In this document: positions 52,262 through 61,980 of the stretch, piece by piece
Layout: each line of letters opens with the position of its first letter
Numbering within the stretch: the stretch's first letter is position 1
NCBI RefSeq assembly: GCF_027706845.1
Contig: NZ_JAQGCZ010000004.1
Span: forward strand, 434,001-498,000
Origin: Mycolicibacterium sp. BiH015
GTDB taxonomy: Bacteria; Actinomycetota; Actinomycetes; Mycobacteriales; Mycobacteriaceae
Length of the DNA: 64,000 nucleotides
Reading direction: 5' to 3'
The notes under the pieces: generated by a model
Told to the model about the DNA's origin: nothing
Databases searched by the model: none
Seen by the model: only the letters and a program-made list of their open reading frames with translations
Program-made: the position numbers and the translations under genes

Positions 52262-53611
52262 TCATCCTCGGTGCAGCGCAGGACGCTTGCTGTCGAAGGT
52301 CCAGCCCGGGATCAGGTACTGCATGGCGACGGAATCGTCACGGCTGCCCAGACCTTCACGTCGGTACAGTTCGTGGGCGGCGGCGACGGCGCCTTCGTCG
52401 AGCTGCACGCCGAGACCCGGGGCATCGGGCACGGTGAGGTAGCCGTCGACGATCGCATACGGCTTCCTGGTGATCGCCTGGCCGTCCTGCCAGATCCAGT
52501 GTGTGTCGATCGCGGTGATGTCACCGGGTGCGGCGGCCGCGACATGGGTGAACATGGCCAGCGACACGTCGAAGTGGTTGTTGGAGTGCGACCCCCATGT
52601 CAGGCCCCAGGCATCGCAGAGCTGCGCCACGCGTACCGAGCCTGCCATGGTCCAGAAATGGGGGTCGGCGAGTGGGATGTCCACGGCGTTGGTGCGGATG
52701 GCATGGCCCATCTCGCGCCAATCGGTGGCGATCATGTTGGTCGCTGTCGGCAAACCGGTGGCGCGCTTGAACTCGGCCATCACCTCGCGGCCGGAGAAGC
52801 TGCCCTCCGGTCCGACCGGATCCTCGGCGTAGGCGAGCACGTCTTTGAGTTCACGGCAGGTGGTGATGGCCTCTTCGAGAAGCCAACCGCCGTTGGGATC
52901 CAGGGTGATTCGAGCATCCGGGAAGCGGTCGGCAAGCGCGATGACGGCCTTGGCCTCCTCAGGTGCGGGCAGCACTCCGCCTTTGAGCTTGAAGTCGACG
53001 AACCCGTACCGGGAGCGTGCCGCTTCGGCGAGCCGAACCACCGCGTCGGCGGTGAGGGCTTCCTCGTGGCGGAGCTTGAACCAGTCTTCGGCGTCATCGG
53101 CCTCGTCGGCCGGCGAGCGGTAGGCGAGGTCGGTCTTGGTGCGGTCGCCGACGAAGAACAGATAGCCCAGTGCCTGCACCCTGCTTCGCTGTTGTCCGTC
53201 GCCCAACAGAGCCGCCACCGGGACCTCGAGGTGCTGGCCGAGCAGATCGAGCAACGCGGACTCGATGGCGGTGACGGCGTGTATGGCTACCCGCAGGTCG
53301 AAGGTCTGGGCGCCGCGTCCGCCGGCGTCGCGGTCGGCGAAGGTACGGCGGACGTCGTTGAGGACGGCGTGGTAGTCGCCGATGCCGCGGCCGGTGATGA
53401 GGCTGCGGGCGTCCTCGAGCGTCTTGCGGATGGGTTCTCCGCCGGGCACCTCGCCGACGCCGGTGTTGCCCGCGGAATCCTGCAGGATCAGCAGGTTTCG
53501 GGTGAAGAACGGGCCGTGGGCTCCGGACAGGTTCAGGAGCATGCTGTCGTGACCCGCGATGGGGACGACGGTGACGTCGGTGACTGTCGGTGTCGTCGAC
53601 GGCGTCTTCAT
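52262..53611 (-). CDS. gudD: D-glucarate dehydratase
   Basis: A 449-residue enolase-superfamily dehydratase of the glucarate type, converting D-glucarate (and usually L-idarate) to 5-keto-4-deoxyglucarate. The active-site set matches the family: KLKGG with the KxK lysines, TLDPNGGW with the metal-binding Asp, AYAEDP with the metal-binding Glu, ATNMIATDW with the Asn and WGSHSNNHF with the catalytic His. Length matches GudD (about 446). The ATG at 53611 has AAGGA 5 bases upstream; the longer reading from 53644 is not needed. It lies between the IclR gene and the hydroxyacid dehydrogenase. Confidence 0.88.
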   Translation of the reverse strand: MKTPSTTPTVTDVTVVPIAGHDSMLLNLSGAHGPFFTRNLLILQDSAGNTGVGEVPGGEPIRKTLEDARSLITGRGIGDYHAVLNDVRRTFADRDAGGRGAQTFDLRVAIHAVTAIESALLDLLGQHLEVPVAALLGDGQQRSRVQALGYLFFVGDRTKTDLAYRSPADEADDAEDWFKLRHEEALTADAVVRLAEAARSRYGFVDFKLKGGVLPAPEEAKAVIALADRFPDARITLDPNGGWLLEEAITTCRELKDVLAYAEDPVGPEGSFSGREVMAEFKRATGLPTATNMIATDWREMGHAIRTNAVDIPLADPHFWTMAGSVRVAQLCDAWGLTWGSHSNNHFDVSLAMFTHVAAAAPGDITAIDTHWIWQDGQAITRKPYAIVDGYLTVPDAPGLGVQLDEGAVAAAHELYRREGLGSRDDSVAMQYLIPGWTFDSKRPALHRG

Positions 53612-53628
53612 GGTGGTCCTTCCGATTG

Positions 53629-54429
53629 TCATGAGGCGAACCACTTGTCGCCGTTGGCCAGGGGGCGCACCACGCGGGAGACTTTGTCTCCCATCGTGCG
53701 CAGTGCATCGACGATGTCGCGTTCACGGTGCGGGGTCAGCCGGTCGACGGGCACCGAGGCGCTGATGGCGTCCTGTGCGGGCTTGCAGTAGCGCAGCGGC
53801 ACCGCGAAGCAGCGCAGGCCCTCGGTGTTTTCTTCGTTGTCGCAGGCGTATCCGCGAACGCGCACCTCGTCGAGTTCGTGGTCGAGCTGTACGCGGTCGG
53901 TGATGGTGTGCGGTGTCAGGCTTTTCAGCGCCGACGGCACGTGCTCGTCGCGGTGGGTGCCGAAGCGTTCGGCGAGCAGCGCCTTACCCAGTGCTGTCGT
54001 ATAGGCGGGCAGCCGCCGGCCAACGCGGTTCGCCACCCGGGTGTACTGCTGGGATTCCCGGGTGGCCAGGTAGACGATGTCGATGCCGTCGAGACGACCG
54101 AGGTGGAATGTCTCGTCGAGTTCGGCGCGCAGGTCGTCGAGAAACGGTGTGATCAGCGGCAGGTACGGGTCGCTGTCGAGATAGCTGGTGCCGACGAGCA
54201 GCGCGCGGATCCCGATGCCGTACAGGGTTCCGGTCGGATCGCTGCGCACCCAGCCCTGTGCCACCAGAGTGCGTAGCAGCGCATGGGCGCTGCTGCGCGG
54301 CATGTCGAGTGCGTCGCTGATCTCCCGCAGCCGGGCCGGATCGTCGTGACGCGCCGAAAGGTACTCCAGCAGCTCCACTGTGCGGACCGCCGATTTGACC
54401 TTGCGCACGGAGACGTCGGGCTCGGTCAT
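53629..54429 (-). CDS. IclR-family transcriptional regulator
   Basis: A 266-residue IclR regulator with an N-terminal winged helix ([20 protein letters not shown], about residues 37-57) and a C-terminal GAF-like effector domain ([38 protein letters not shown]). It lies between the permease and gudD genes and is the obvious candidate to sense a sugar acid and control the operon. GAGG lies 8 bases before the ATG at 54429. A GTG at 54438 is possible but less well placed. Confidence 0.87.
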   Translation of the reverse strand: MTEPDVSVRKVKSAVRTVELLEYLSARHDDPARLREISDALDMPRSSAHALLRTLVAQGWVRSDPTGTLYGIGIRALLVGTSYLDSDPYLPLITPFLDDLRAELDETFHLGRLDGIDIVYLATRESQQYTRVANRVGRRLPAYTTALGKALLAERFGTHRDEHVPSALKSLTPHTITDRVQLDHELDEVRVRGYACDNEENTEGLRCFAVPLRYCKPAQDAISASVPVDRLTPHRERDIVDALRTMGDKVSRVVRPLANGDKWFAS

Positions 54430-54439
54430 CGCCGGCACC

Positions 54440-55162
54440 TCAGAATGTCAGCAGCTCGCGCGCGATCAGCAGGATCGCTCCCGCGGCCGAGACCGCGATC
54501 GCCAACCAGCGCAGTCGCTTCGGGTTCAGATGTCTGTTCAACACGTTGGAGAGCAGATAGCCCACGACAGCCCCGGGAGCCAGCACCGCGAAGCCCCACC
54601 ACGTCCGCTGGTCGATGGCGCCGGTGAAACCCAGCATCACCAAAGACATCAGCGAGCCGATGAGGAAGAAGCCGCTCATCGTGCCCCGCAGCTGCGCTCC
54701 GCTGCTGCGTTGCCAGACCAGCGCCATCGGCGGACCGCCGATCGCCGTCGCGGTGCCGAGCACTCCCGACGCGGCCCCGGCGAGCACCACGTTGCGCCGC
54801 CTGGCTGCCGGGATCCACCCGACACTGGTCAGTATCACCCCGCCGAGAACGACTGCGGACAGCATGATGGCCACACCGCGCTCTGGAAGCGAGGCCAGCA
54901 GGAGCGCCCCGGCGATCGTGCCCGGCACGCGGCCGAGTAGCGCCCACCCCGTCCCGCGCAGGTCGATGGCCTCGCGTTCGCGCACCACGACGATCAGGGT
55001 CACCAGCGTCGCGATCATGATGAGAGTGCCCGGGATCAACTCCGGTTCGATCAGCGCCACGATCGGCGCCGCGAACATCCCTATCCCGAACCCGATCGAG
55101 GACTGCAACGCCGAGGCGAGCAAGACCGCCACTGCGAGAATGCAATACGCTGTGACACTCAT
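54440..55162 (-). CDS. TauE/SafE-family (TSUP) membrane permease
   Basis: A 240-residue membrane protein with seven or eight hydrophobic helices, annotated in related species as a sulfite exporter TauE/SafE-like permease. It has the two similar halves typical of this family: FGIGMFAAPIVALIEPELIP in the first and VVLAGAASGVLGTATAIGGP in the second. The substrate is probably an organic acid anion or a sulfur compound; membership of a glucarate operon favours an organic anion. Its start overlaps the DppF stop by 4 bases. Confidence 0.8.
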   Translation of the reverse strand: MSVTAYCILAVAVLLASALQSSIGFGIGMFAAPIVALIEPELIPGTLIMIATLVTLIVVVREREAIDLRGTGWALLGRVPGTIAGALLLASLPERGVAIMLSAVVLGGVILTSVGWIPAARRRNVVLAGAASGVLGTATAIGGPPMALVWQRSSGAQLRGTMSGFFLIGSLMSLVMLGFTGAIDQRTWWGFAVLAPGAVVGYLLSNVLNRHLNPKRLRWLAIAVSAAGAILLIARELLTF

Positions 55163-56175
55163 ACCGCCACGGTTTCACGTCCACTCCCCTCCGTGAGCAT
55201 CGGGTGATGGCACAGCGCCGTATGGTCGGCGGACGCGGGATCCACGGCAGGTGCAGGTGTCGTCGTCGCGCAGACATCGGTCGCCTTCCAGCAGCGGGTG
55301 CGGAAGCGGCAACCGGACGGCGGGTTGATCGGCGAGGGCACCTCGCCCTTGAGCAGGATGCGCTGCTTGCGCGCCGTGCTGTCCAGCGTGGGCGCGGCCG
55401 ACATCAGCGCGGCGGTGTAGGGGTGGTTGGACCGCGCGAAAACGTCTTCGGTGGGCCCGTTTTCGATGATGCGGCCGAGGTACATCACCGCGACCCGGTC
55501 GGCGACATGGCGGACCACCGACAGGTCGTGCGAGATGAAGATGTAGGAGATGTTCAGCTGCTCCTGCAGGTCGTTGAGCAGGTTGAGCACCTGTGCCTGC
55601 ACCGAAAGGTCGAGAGCGGACACCGGCTCGTCGCAGATGATCACGTCGGGGTTCAGGGCCAGCGCGCGGGCGATGCCGATGCGCTGGCGCTGCCCACCGG
55701 AGAACTCCTGGGGATACTTGCCTGCCGCCTTGGCGCCGAGGCCGACGAGGTCGAGGAGACCGCGCACCCGCATGTCGCGGTCCTGTCGGTTCTTGACGAT
55801 GCCTTTGTGGCTGCGCCACGGCTCGGCGATGATCTCGGCTGCCGACATGCGGGAGTTCAGGGAGGCATAGGGATCCTGGAACACCATCTGCACGCGGCGG
55901 CGGAACTTGAGCAGGTCGGCACCCTTGAGGCGGAACGGGTCGACGCCGTCGAAGCTGACGGTTCCCTCGTCGGGTCGCTCCAGCATCATCAACGTGCGTG
56001 CCAGCGTGGACTTCCCGCAGCCGGATTCGCCGACCAGGCCCAGTGTCTCGCCGCGCCTGAGGTCGAGGGTGATGCCGTCGAGTGCGCAGAGCTTGTTCTT
56101 TCCCGCATGCGGCACTCGGAAGGTCTTACGGATGTTGCGGACCTCAAGCAGGTTGCAAGACGACGTGTCAGACAT
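55159..56175 (-). CDS. ABC transporter ATP-binding protein, DppF/OppF-type
   Basis: A 338-residue cytoplasmic ATPase subunit of an oligopeptide/dipeptide-class importer. Walker A is GESGCGKST, the signature is SGGQRQRIG, and Walker B IICDEPVSALD is followed by the switch His in FISHDLSVV. The C-terminal oligopeptide-type extension contains CRFRTRCWKATDVC with a cysteine pattern known from iron-sulfur-binding Dpp ATPases. The ATG at 56175 sits in an 8-base overlap with the preceding ATPase gene; readings from 56289 add no family sequence. Confidence 0.87.
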   Translation of the reverse strand: MSDTSSCNLLEVRNIRKTFRVPHAGKNKLCALDGITLDLRRGETLGLVGESGCGKSTLARTLMMLERPDEGTVSFDGVDPFRLKGADLLKFRRRVQMVFQDPYASLNSRMSAAEIIAEPWRSHKGIVKNRQDRDMRVRGLLDLVGLGAKAAGKYPQEFSGGQRQRIGIARALALNPDVIICDEPVSALDLSVQAQVLNLLNDLQEQLNISYIFISHDLSVVRHVADRVAVMYLGRIIENGPTEDVFARSNHPYTAALMSAAPTLDSTARKQRILLKGEVPSPINPPSGCRFRTRCWKATDVCATTTPAPAVDPASADHTALCHHPMLTEGSGRETVAV

Positions 56176-57199
56176 TGGAGACCTCTTCCGGGAAGTGGCA
56201 GGCGGCCTTCCGGCCGGCGACGTCGGCGAGGGCGGGCCTGGTGGTGCGGCAGATGTCGGCCGCCAGCGGGCAGCGCGCCTGGTACACACAGCCCTCGGGA
56301 ATCGAGTGCAGGTCCGGCGGAGAGCCGCCGATCGACTTCAGTGCGTCACCGCGCTGGGCGTTGACGGGCACGGAGTTCAGCAGCCCCTTGGTGTAGGGGT
56401 GCTTGGGATCGGCGAAAACCTCGGCGACGGAACCGGTCTCGACAATGTTGCCCGCGTACATGATCGCCACCCGGTCGGCTTCCTCGGCAACCAGCGCCAG
56501 GTCGTGCGTGATGAGTACGACGGCCATCTGGTATTCGGTGCGCAGGTCGCGCAGCAGCGCCATGATCTGCGCCTGCACCGTGACATCGAGGGCGGTGGTC
56601 GGTTCGTCGGCGATCAGCACGCTCGGGTTCAACGCGACAGCCATCGCGATGAGCAGGCGCTGCCGCATGCCTCCGGAGAACTGGTGCGGGTAGGAGTTCA
56701 GGCGCGTCTCGGGCTGGGGGATGCCGACGCGAGCCATCAGGTCGACGGCCTTGCGCTTGGCCTCCTTGGCGCTGAGGCCCTGGTGGATCCGGAACGGTTC
56801 GGCCAGCTGCGTTCCGACGGTGTAGAGGGGGTTCAGCGCGGTGAGCGCGTCCTGGAACACGATCGCCAGTTCCGTGCCCGCGATTTCCCGCCGCTTCTTG
56901 CGGTCGGCGCTGAGCAGGTCGACCGAGTCCTTCTGGCCGGTGAGACGGGCCGTGCCGGCGACGATGTCGGCCACCGGTTCCAGCAACCCGACCAGTGCGG
57001 TGGCCGTCATCGACTTGCCGCAGCCGGATTCGCCGAGCAACGCCAGGGTCTCACCGCGGCGAGCCTGGAACGAGACGCCGTCGACGGCGCGCAGCGTTCC
57101 GGTGATGGTGCGGACCTCGACGGTCAGCCCGTCGACGTCGAGCACCGGCGTGGAGTCCACCGCATCCAACGGGACGTCATGATCGGCAAGTGCAGTCAT
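56168..57199 (-). CDS. ABC transporter ATP-binding protein, DppD/OppD-type
   Basis: A 343-residue ATPase subunit and partner of the next gene. Walker A is GESGCGKSM, the signature SGGMRQRLL and Walker B LIADEPTTALD, with the switch histidine in LITHDLALV. The C-terminus again holds the cysteine pattern (GCVYQARCPLAADIC). AAAGG lies 7 bases before the ATG at 57199. Two different ATPases are standard for the Opp/Dpp class. Confidence 0.88.
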   Translation of the reverse strand: MTALADHDVPLDAVDSTPVLDVDGLTVEVRTITGTLRAVDGVSFQARRGETLALLGESGCGKSMTATALVGLLEPVADIVAGTARLTGQKDSVDLLSADRKKRREIAGTELAIVFQDALTALNPLYTVGTQLAEPFRIHQGLSAKEAKRKAVDLMARVGIPQPETRLNSYPHQFSGGMRQRLLIAMAVALNPSVLIADEPTTALDVTVQAQIMALLRDLRTEYQMAVVLITHDLALVAEEADRVAIMYAGNIVETGSVAEVFADPKHPYTKGLLNSVPVNAQRGDALKSIGGSPPDLHSIPEGCVYQARCPLAADICRTTRPALADVAGRKAACHFPEEVSNV

Positions 57200-57210
57200 G
57201 CTGAAACCTT

Positions 57211-58200
57211 TCACGAGAGGCGCTTTCCGGACTTGGTGAACTTCGCCAGCCGCTTCTGCGGGACGGTGAGGCGCCACCGCTGGGCGGGATCGGTGGCGAT
57301 GCGGGCCCACGCGGCGAGGATGGTGGCCGACACCGTGGTGATGACGATGGCAAGGCCGGGGAAGAACGACAGCCACCACGCCGTGTGCAGATAGGTCCGC
57401 CCCTGGGAGACCATCAGGCCCCAGCTGATGTCGGGCGGCTGGATACCGATGCCCAGGAAGCTCAGCGAGCTCTCGGCGAGCATGACGTAGCAGAAGTCCA
57501 GCGTCGCCACGGTCAGCAGCGTGGGCAGCACGATCGGCAGCACGTGGCGGAAGATGATCGAGTTGGCGCTCGCGCCGAACGTGCGCGCCGCGTCGACGAA
57601 TACCCGGCTCTGCAACTCGGCGGACTCCGCGCGCGCTGTGCGCAGGTACACCGGGATACGCGTGATCGCCAGAACCAGAACGATGTTCGCGGCGCTGGGG
57701 GAGAAGACGTAGAGGACGACGACCGCGAGCAGCAGCGACGGGAAGCTCATGATCACGTCCGCGACGCGCATCGCGAGCGTCTCGCGCCAGCCGCGGTAGT
57801 AGCCGGCCCACATGCCGATGGCCGACCCCACGATCGCGGAGATGACGACCGCCGGGACCGCGACCGACAGTGTGGTCTGGCACGCCACGATCAGGCGGGC
57901 CAGCATGCTGCGACCCAGCGGGTCGGTGCCCAGGACGTTCACCCACCCGTGCGACAACGTGAACGGCGCCTGGTTGGAATTGTCGAGGTCGATCTTGGTG
58001 GCGAGGTCTCCGACGATCATCGGGCCGAAAATTGCCGTCAGGAACACGAATCCGAGGACGCAGGCGGCCGCGGCGGCGACGCGGTCGTTGACCAGCAGCC
58101 GGAACCATTTCGAGCCGCCGGACGTGCGGGAGGCGACGTCGTCTTCACCGACGATGGCGGTGGTGGGCTTGACGGGAACGAGGTCGATTGATGTGCTCAT
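57211..58200 (-). CDS. ABC transporter permease, DppC-type
   Basis: A 329-residue inner-membrane permease with an N-terminal soluble segment and six predicted helices. The EAA-type coupling region (DAARTFGASANSIIFRHVLP) that docks on the ATPase is clear. GGGAGACAG precedes the ATG. It pairs with the upstream DppB-type permease. Confidence 0.86.
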   Translation of the reverse strand: MSTSIDLVPVKPTTAIVGEDDVASRTSGGSKWFRLLVNDRVAAAAACVLGFVFLTAIFGPMIVGDLATKIDLDNSNQAPFTLSHGWVNVLGTDPLGRSMLARLIVACQTTLSVAVPAVVISAIVGSAIGMWAGYYRGWRETLAMRVADVIMSFPSLLLAVVVLYVFSPSAANIVLVLAITRIPVYLRTARAESAELQSRVFVDAARTFGASANSIIFRHVLPIVLPTLLTVATLDFCYVMLAESSLSFLGIGIQPPDISWGLMVSQGRTYLHTAWWLSFFPGLAIVITTVSATILAAWARIATDPAQRWRLTVPQKRLAKFTKSGKRLS

Positions 58201-58211
58201 GTTCTGTCTCC

Positions 58212-59141
58212 CTAGACCTTGGCGGGTTCCCGGACACGCGCGTCGAGCAGCGCGTAGCAGGCGTCGATGACGAGGTTGAGCAAAAAGATGCTGACCGCGG
58301 TGAGCAGGACCGCCGCCTGCAGCACCGCGAAGTCACGCTGCAGGATCGCGTCGATCATCAGCTTCCCGATGCCGGGCCATCCGAAGATGGCCTCGACCAC
58401 GACCGCGCCGTTGATCAAGCCGACCGCCAGGTCGCCGGCGACGGTCAGTGCGGGGGCGGCCGCGTTGCGCAGCGCGTGATGGCTGACGACGCGAAAGTCG
58501 CTGGCGCCCTTGCTGCGGGCCAGCCGCACATACGGTGCCGAGAGCGCCGAGACCATGGCGCCGCGGACCACCTGGGTCAGCACACCGAGCGGCCGGATCA
58601 TCAGCGTGGCGATCGGCAGGATCCACGACAGCATGCCGGCGTCGGTGCCGGAGGTCGGCAGCCATCCGAGCAGCACGGCGAACAGCCACACCCCCGTGAT
58701 CGCGAACCAGAAGTCGGGGATGCTCGCCGCGGTCATGGACAGCAGCGACGAGAAGCGATCGGCGAGCGAGTTGGGGCGGTAGGCGGCCCAGCAGCCGATG
58801 ACGACGGCGCCGACGATGGCCAGCAGCATGGTGGTGATCGCCAGCTGCAGTGTGGCGGGGAAGGCGCGTAATGCCATGTCGGCGGCTGACTCTCCGGTGC
58901 GCAGCGAGGTGCCGAAGTCGAGATGCGCGACTCCCTTGAAGTAGTCGATCAGCTGGGTGATCAGCGGATCGTTGAATCCGTTGGCGGCAGCGAACGATTC
59001 GCGCTGTTCCGGGGTCGCCGACTCGGGCAGGTAGAGGTTGGTCGGATCACCGGTGAGCCTGGCGAGCAGGAACACGCCGAGCAGCACGATGATCAACGGC
59101 AGTGCGCTGGAGTACATCCGGCGCCGGACGAAGGAGAACAT
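58212..59141 (-). CDS. ABC transporter permease, DppB-type
   Basis: A 309-residue inner-membrane permease with six helices. The EAA-type loop reads YVRLARSKGASDFRVVSHHA. The N-terminal helix and the periplasmic segment with PTNLYLPESATPEQRE are typical of DppB/OppB proteins. It begins 27 bases after the substrate-binding protein gene, with AAGGG upstream of the ATG. Confidence 0.86.
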   Translation of the reverse strand: MFSFVRRRMYSSALPLIIVLLGVFLLARLTGDPTNLYLPESATPEQRESFAAANGFNDPLITQLIDYFKGVAHLDFGTSLRTGESAADMALRAFPATLQLAITTMLLAIVGAVVIGCWAAYRPNSLADRFSSLLSMTAASIPDFWFAITGVWLFAVLLGWLPTSGTDAGMLSWILPIATLMIRPLGVLTQVVRGAMVSALSAPYVRLARSKGASDFRVVSHHALRNAAAPALTVAGDLAVGLINGAVVVEAIFGWPGIGKLMIDAILQRDFAVLQAAVLLTAVSIFLLNLVIDACYALLDARVREPAKV

Positions 59142-59168
59142 GGGCTGGCCCTTCTATAACGTCGGCAG

Positions 59169-60728
59169 TCAGGACTGGTCGGTGCGGTCGGCGGATGCCG
59201 GTGTCATGGTGGCCAGCAACATCTCGTCGCCGGTGGCCGGATTCGGGGTGTAGTCGACGCGGGCCGACTTGCCGAGGATGCCGCGCATGTGGGCGATGTA
59301 GGCGAACTGCATGATCTTCTGCGGCTCGTCGGCGAAGATCTGTGCGTACGCCAGCTGGCGTGCCTCCCCTGTGAGTTCGCCTGCCGCATCGATCTGGGCA
59401 TCGAAAGCCGGTGTTCCGAAGGAACTCTGCGCGCCGTCGCTCTTCATGTACTGATCGACGGAGAATGCGGCATCGCCGGCCTGGTTGCCGTGCTGGATCA
59501 AAGCGATGAACGGTCCGGCATTGGCCGGAAACGGGCGCAGCTGATATTCGAGCTGCGCTGCGGTATCCATCATCTCGATCTTGACGTTCAGCCCGGCATT
59601 GGCCAGCTCGCTCTGGATCACCTCGACCGTCTCCGTGACGCCGGGGAACTGACTGTTGCGGCCGATCAGCCGGATCTCCCGATCGACAGGGACACCGTCG
59701 GCACGTGCCTCGTCGACGAGCTGGCGGGCCTTGTCGGGGTCATGGGGCCACAGCTGCAGTTCCGAGTTGTAGCCCACGACGCCTTCGGGGATCAGTTGCG
59801 CTGCAGGCTCTCCGAGTCCCCGGAACAACGCCTTGACGATGCCGGTGCGGTTTACCGAATAGTTGATCGCCTGGCGTACGCGCATGTCGTTCAGCGGCGC
59901 CTCGGTACCGGTGATGCGCAGCGCGGTGGTCTCGTTGTTCTGGAACGGCACGCCGAGATCACCGGCACCGTCTTCGGGTCCGAGCCCGGTCGCGATGTCG
60001 ACTTCGTCGTTGGTGAGCATTGCCGCCCGTACGCTTCCCTCGCTGCGCCACTGGTATTCGGCCTTCGCGAACGCCGGAGCCGGCCCCCAGTAGGTGGGGT
60101 TGCGCGCCAATGTGAGTTTCTGGCCGTAGTCCCAGCGCTCGATCGCGTAGGGGCCGGTGCCGATGGGTTCGCGGACCTTCTCCGTCATGCTGGTGGTCAC
60201 CGGCACCATCTCGACGAACGAAATCCGCAGCGGCAGAATCGGATCAGGCTTGGTGGTGCCGACGACGACGGTGCGCTGGTCGGGTGTCTGCAGGCTCAGC
60301 ACCTCGTCGCCGAAGACATAGCCGTCGACGTTGCACTGCAGATCGGAGTTCACGGCCCGGTCGATGGAGAAGGCGGCGTCGGCCGACGTGAACGGCGCGC
60401 CGTTGGAGAAGGTCACGCCGTCGCGCAGCGTGAAGGTCCATTCGGTCGGCGAGGTCTGCTCCCACCCGGTGGCCAGCAGCGGCAGCAGCTCGCCGGTGTT
60501 GGAGTCGCGTTCGGCCAGTGGCTCTGTGATGTTGGAACGCGTCACGATGCCGGTGGAGGTGAGCGAGCCCTCGCAGGGTTCCAGCGTGGGAGGCTCCTGA
60601 GGAAGCACGATGCGCAGAGTGTTGGGGTCGTACCCGCCGCTGCCGGTATTGGCGACGGTGCAGCCGCTGGCCGCGACGGTGACCGCCGCGAAGGCCAGAG
60701 CGCTCAAGCGCCTGGTACAGGGGTTCAT
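59169..60728 (-). CDS. ABC transporter substrate-binding lipoprotein (SBP_bac_5, Opp/Dpp class)
   Basis: A 519-residue extracytoplasmic solute-binding lipoprotein. The signal peptide ends at lipobox VAASGC (Cys near residue 23). The SBP_bac_5 signature region is visible: EPLAERDSNTGELLPLLATG and WTFTLRDGVTFSNGAPFTSA, then IGTGPYAIERWDYGQKLTLA. The rest of the class-C fold follows. It captures the substrate for the DppBCDF-like importer; the class usually transports peptides, nickel or opines, but the operon suggests an acidic sugar compound. GGGAGG lies 4 bases before the ATG at 60728; this is the first gene of the operon. Confidence 0.87.
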   Translation of the reverse strand: MNPCTRRLSALAFAAVTVAASGCTVANTGSGGYDPNTLRIVLPQEPPTLEPCEGSLTSTGIVTRSNITEPLAERDSNTGELLPLLATGWEQTSPTEWTFTLRDGVTFSNGAPFTSADAAFSIDRAVNSDLQCNVDGYVFGDEVLSLQTPDQRTVVVGTTKPDPILPLRISFVEMVPVTTSMTEKVREPIGTGPYAIERWDYGQKLTLARNPTYWGPAPAFAKAEYQWRSEGSVRAAMLTNDEVDIATGLGPEDGAGDLGVPFQNNETTALRITGTEAPLNDMRVRQAINYSVNRTGIVKALFRGLGEPAAQLIPEGVVGYNSELQLWPHDPDKARQLVDEARADGVPVDREIRLIGRNSQFPGVTETVEVIQSELANAGLNVKIEMMDTAAQLEYQLRPFPANAGPFIALIQHGNQAGDAAFSVDQYMKSDGAQSSFGTPAFDAQIDAAGELTGEARQLAYAQIFADEPQKIMQFAYIAHMRGILGKSARVDYTPNPATGDEMLLATMTPASADRTDQS

Positions 60729-61035
60729 CGGTCCTCCCGGGCTGAGGGGTAGTGACGTCCACGTATGTAGATGCAGGCTGTGATGGCAACCACACGGTAG
60801 GAGCGTCCTCGAAAAGGCGTCAACCCCGGACAAACGGCCCTTTTGCGTGATCCGGGGGCCTCGACACGACCTCCCGGGGCGGGGATAGGCATGCGCTGAG
60901 CTGCGAATTCGCGCTATCAGTAGGGGTAACGATGCGGCGCCGCTGACGGCAACGGCTGAACTATGCGCCTTGGGTATAAGTCCATGCTATTTCGGACGTG
61001 GACCGGTATCCCCAGCTCGCCGTACCGTGAGGATC
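60729..61035. promoter_or_regulatory. Divergent promoter region of the sugar-acid operon and a dehydrogenase
   Basis: About 300 bases with no gene. It must contain the promoter of the minus-strand nine-gene operon and that of the plus-strand dehydrogenase. A short symmetric element ACGTCCACGT lies around 60760 and a GCGAATTCGC palindrome around 60905; both could bind the IclR regulator, but neither is proven. The -10 element of the dehydrogenase lies at the right end. Confidence 0.45.
61023..61028 (+). promoter_or_regulatory. -10 element of leaderless hydroxyacid dehydrogenase
   Basis: TACCGT ends 7 bases before the GTG at 61036, favouring that codon over the in-frame GTG at 61027, which overlaps the hexamer. 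Confidence 0.55.
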
Positions 61036-61980
61036 GTGGGAACTCACTCCGTCTTGCAGGTCGGGCCGCTGAAGCCGTCGCTGGAGCGCACTCTCGCCGA
61101 GGACTACGCCGCCGCGGTGCTGCCTGATTCGGCCGCCGAGCGCGCCGACTTTCTGACCCGCCGCGGTGCGGAGTTCACCGCCGTTGTGACCTCGGGGCGC
61201 ACGGGGGTGGACGCCGACCTGATGAGCGCGCTGCCGAACCTCGGCGCGGTGATCAACTTCGGGGTCGGCTATGACACCACCGATGTCGCGGCCGCTGAGA
61301 CTCGGGGCGTCGGGGTGAGCAATACCCCCGACGTCCTGACAGACTGCGTGGCCGATACCGCCGTCGGGCTGATGATCGACACCCTGCGGCAGTTCTCGGC
61401 CTCCGACAGGTACGTCCGGGCCGGCCGCTGGCCGGTGGACGGCAACTACCCCCTGACCCGGCAGGTCAGCAACAGCCGGGTGGGCATCATCGGCCTGGGT
61501 CGCATCGGTAAGGCAATCGCACTGCGGCTCAGTGCCTTTGGCTGCCGTATCAGCTACCACAACCGCCACGTGATTGCGGACTCGCCGTATATCTACGAGG
61601 CTTCGCCATTGGATCTCGCATCGAACGTCGACGTGCTGATCGTCGCCGCGGCCGGCGGGGACGGCACGCGCGGACTGGTGAGCCGCGAGGTCATCGAAGA
61701 GCTCGGGCCTCGTGGCTATCTGATCAACATCGCCCGCGGCAGCGTTGTCGACCAGGATGCACTGGTCGAGGCTCTGCTGAAGGGCAAGCTCGCCGGCGCA
61801 GGCCTCGACGTGTTCGCCGACGAGCCGAAGGTTCCCGAGGAGTTGTTCGCGCTGGACAATGTCGTGCTTCTGCCCCACGTCGCAAGCGGTACTGAGCAGA
61901 CGCGGGCCGCGATGGAAGCATTGACACTGCGCAACCTCGACAGCTTCCTCGCGACCGGAAAGCTCGTCACGCCGGTTTAG
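61036..61980 (+). CDS. D-isomer-specific 2-hydroxyacid dehydrogenase (GhrB/glyoxylate reductase-like)
   Basis: A 314-residue NAD(P)-dependent dehydrogenase with a full active site: nucleotide loop [13 protein letters not shown], catalytic Arg in [10 protein letters not shown], Glu in GLDVFADEP and His in LPHVASG. Possible substrates are glyoxylate, hydroxypyruvate or tartronate semialdehyde, which would suit sugar-acid breakdown. GTG at 61036 is chosen because of the -10 hexamer; the reading from 60970 is longer but unsupported. It is divergent from the transporter operon. Confidence 0.83.
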   Translation: MGTHSVLQVGPLKPSLERTLAEDYAAAVLPDSAAERADFLTRRGAEFTAVVTSGRTGVDADLMSALPNLGAVINFGVGYDTTDVAAAETRGVGVSNTPDVLTDCVADTAVGLMIDTLRQFSASDRYVRAGRWPVDGNYPLTRQVSNSRVGIIGLGRIGKAIALRLSAFGCRISYHNRHVIADSPYIYEASPLDLASNVDVLIVAAAGGDGTRGLVSREVIEELGPRGYLINIARGSVVDQDALVEALLKGKLAGAGLDVFADEPKVPEELFALDNVVLLPHVASGTEQTRAAMEALTLRNLDSFLATGKLVTPV

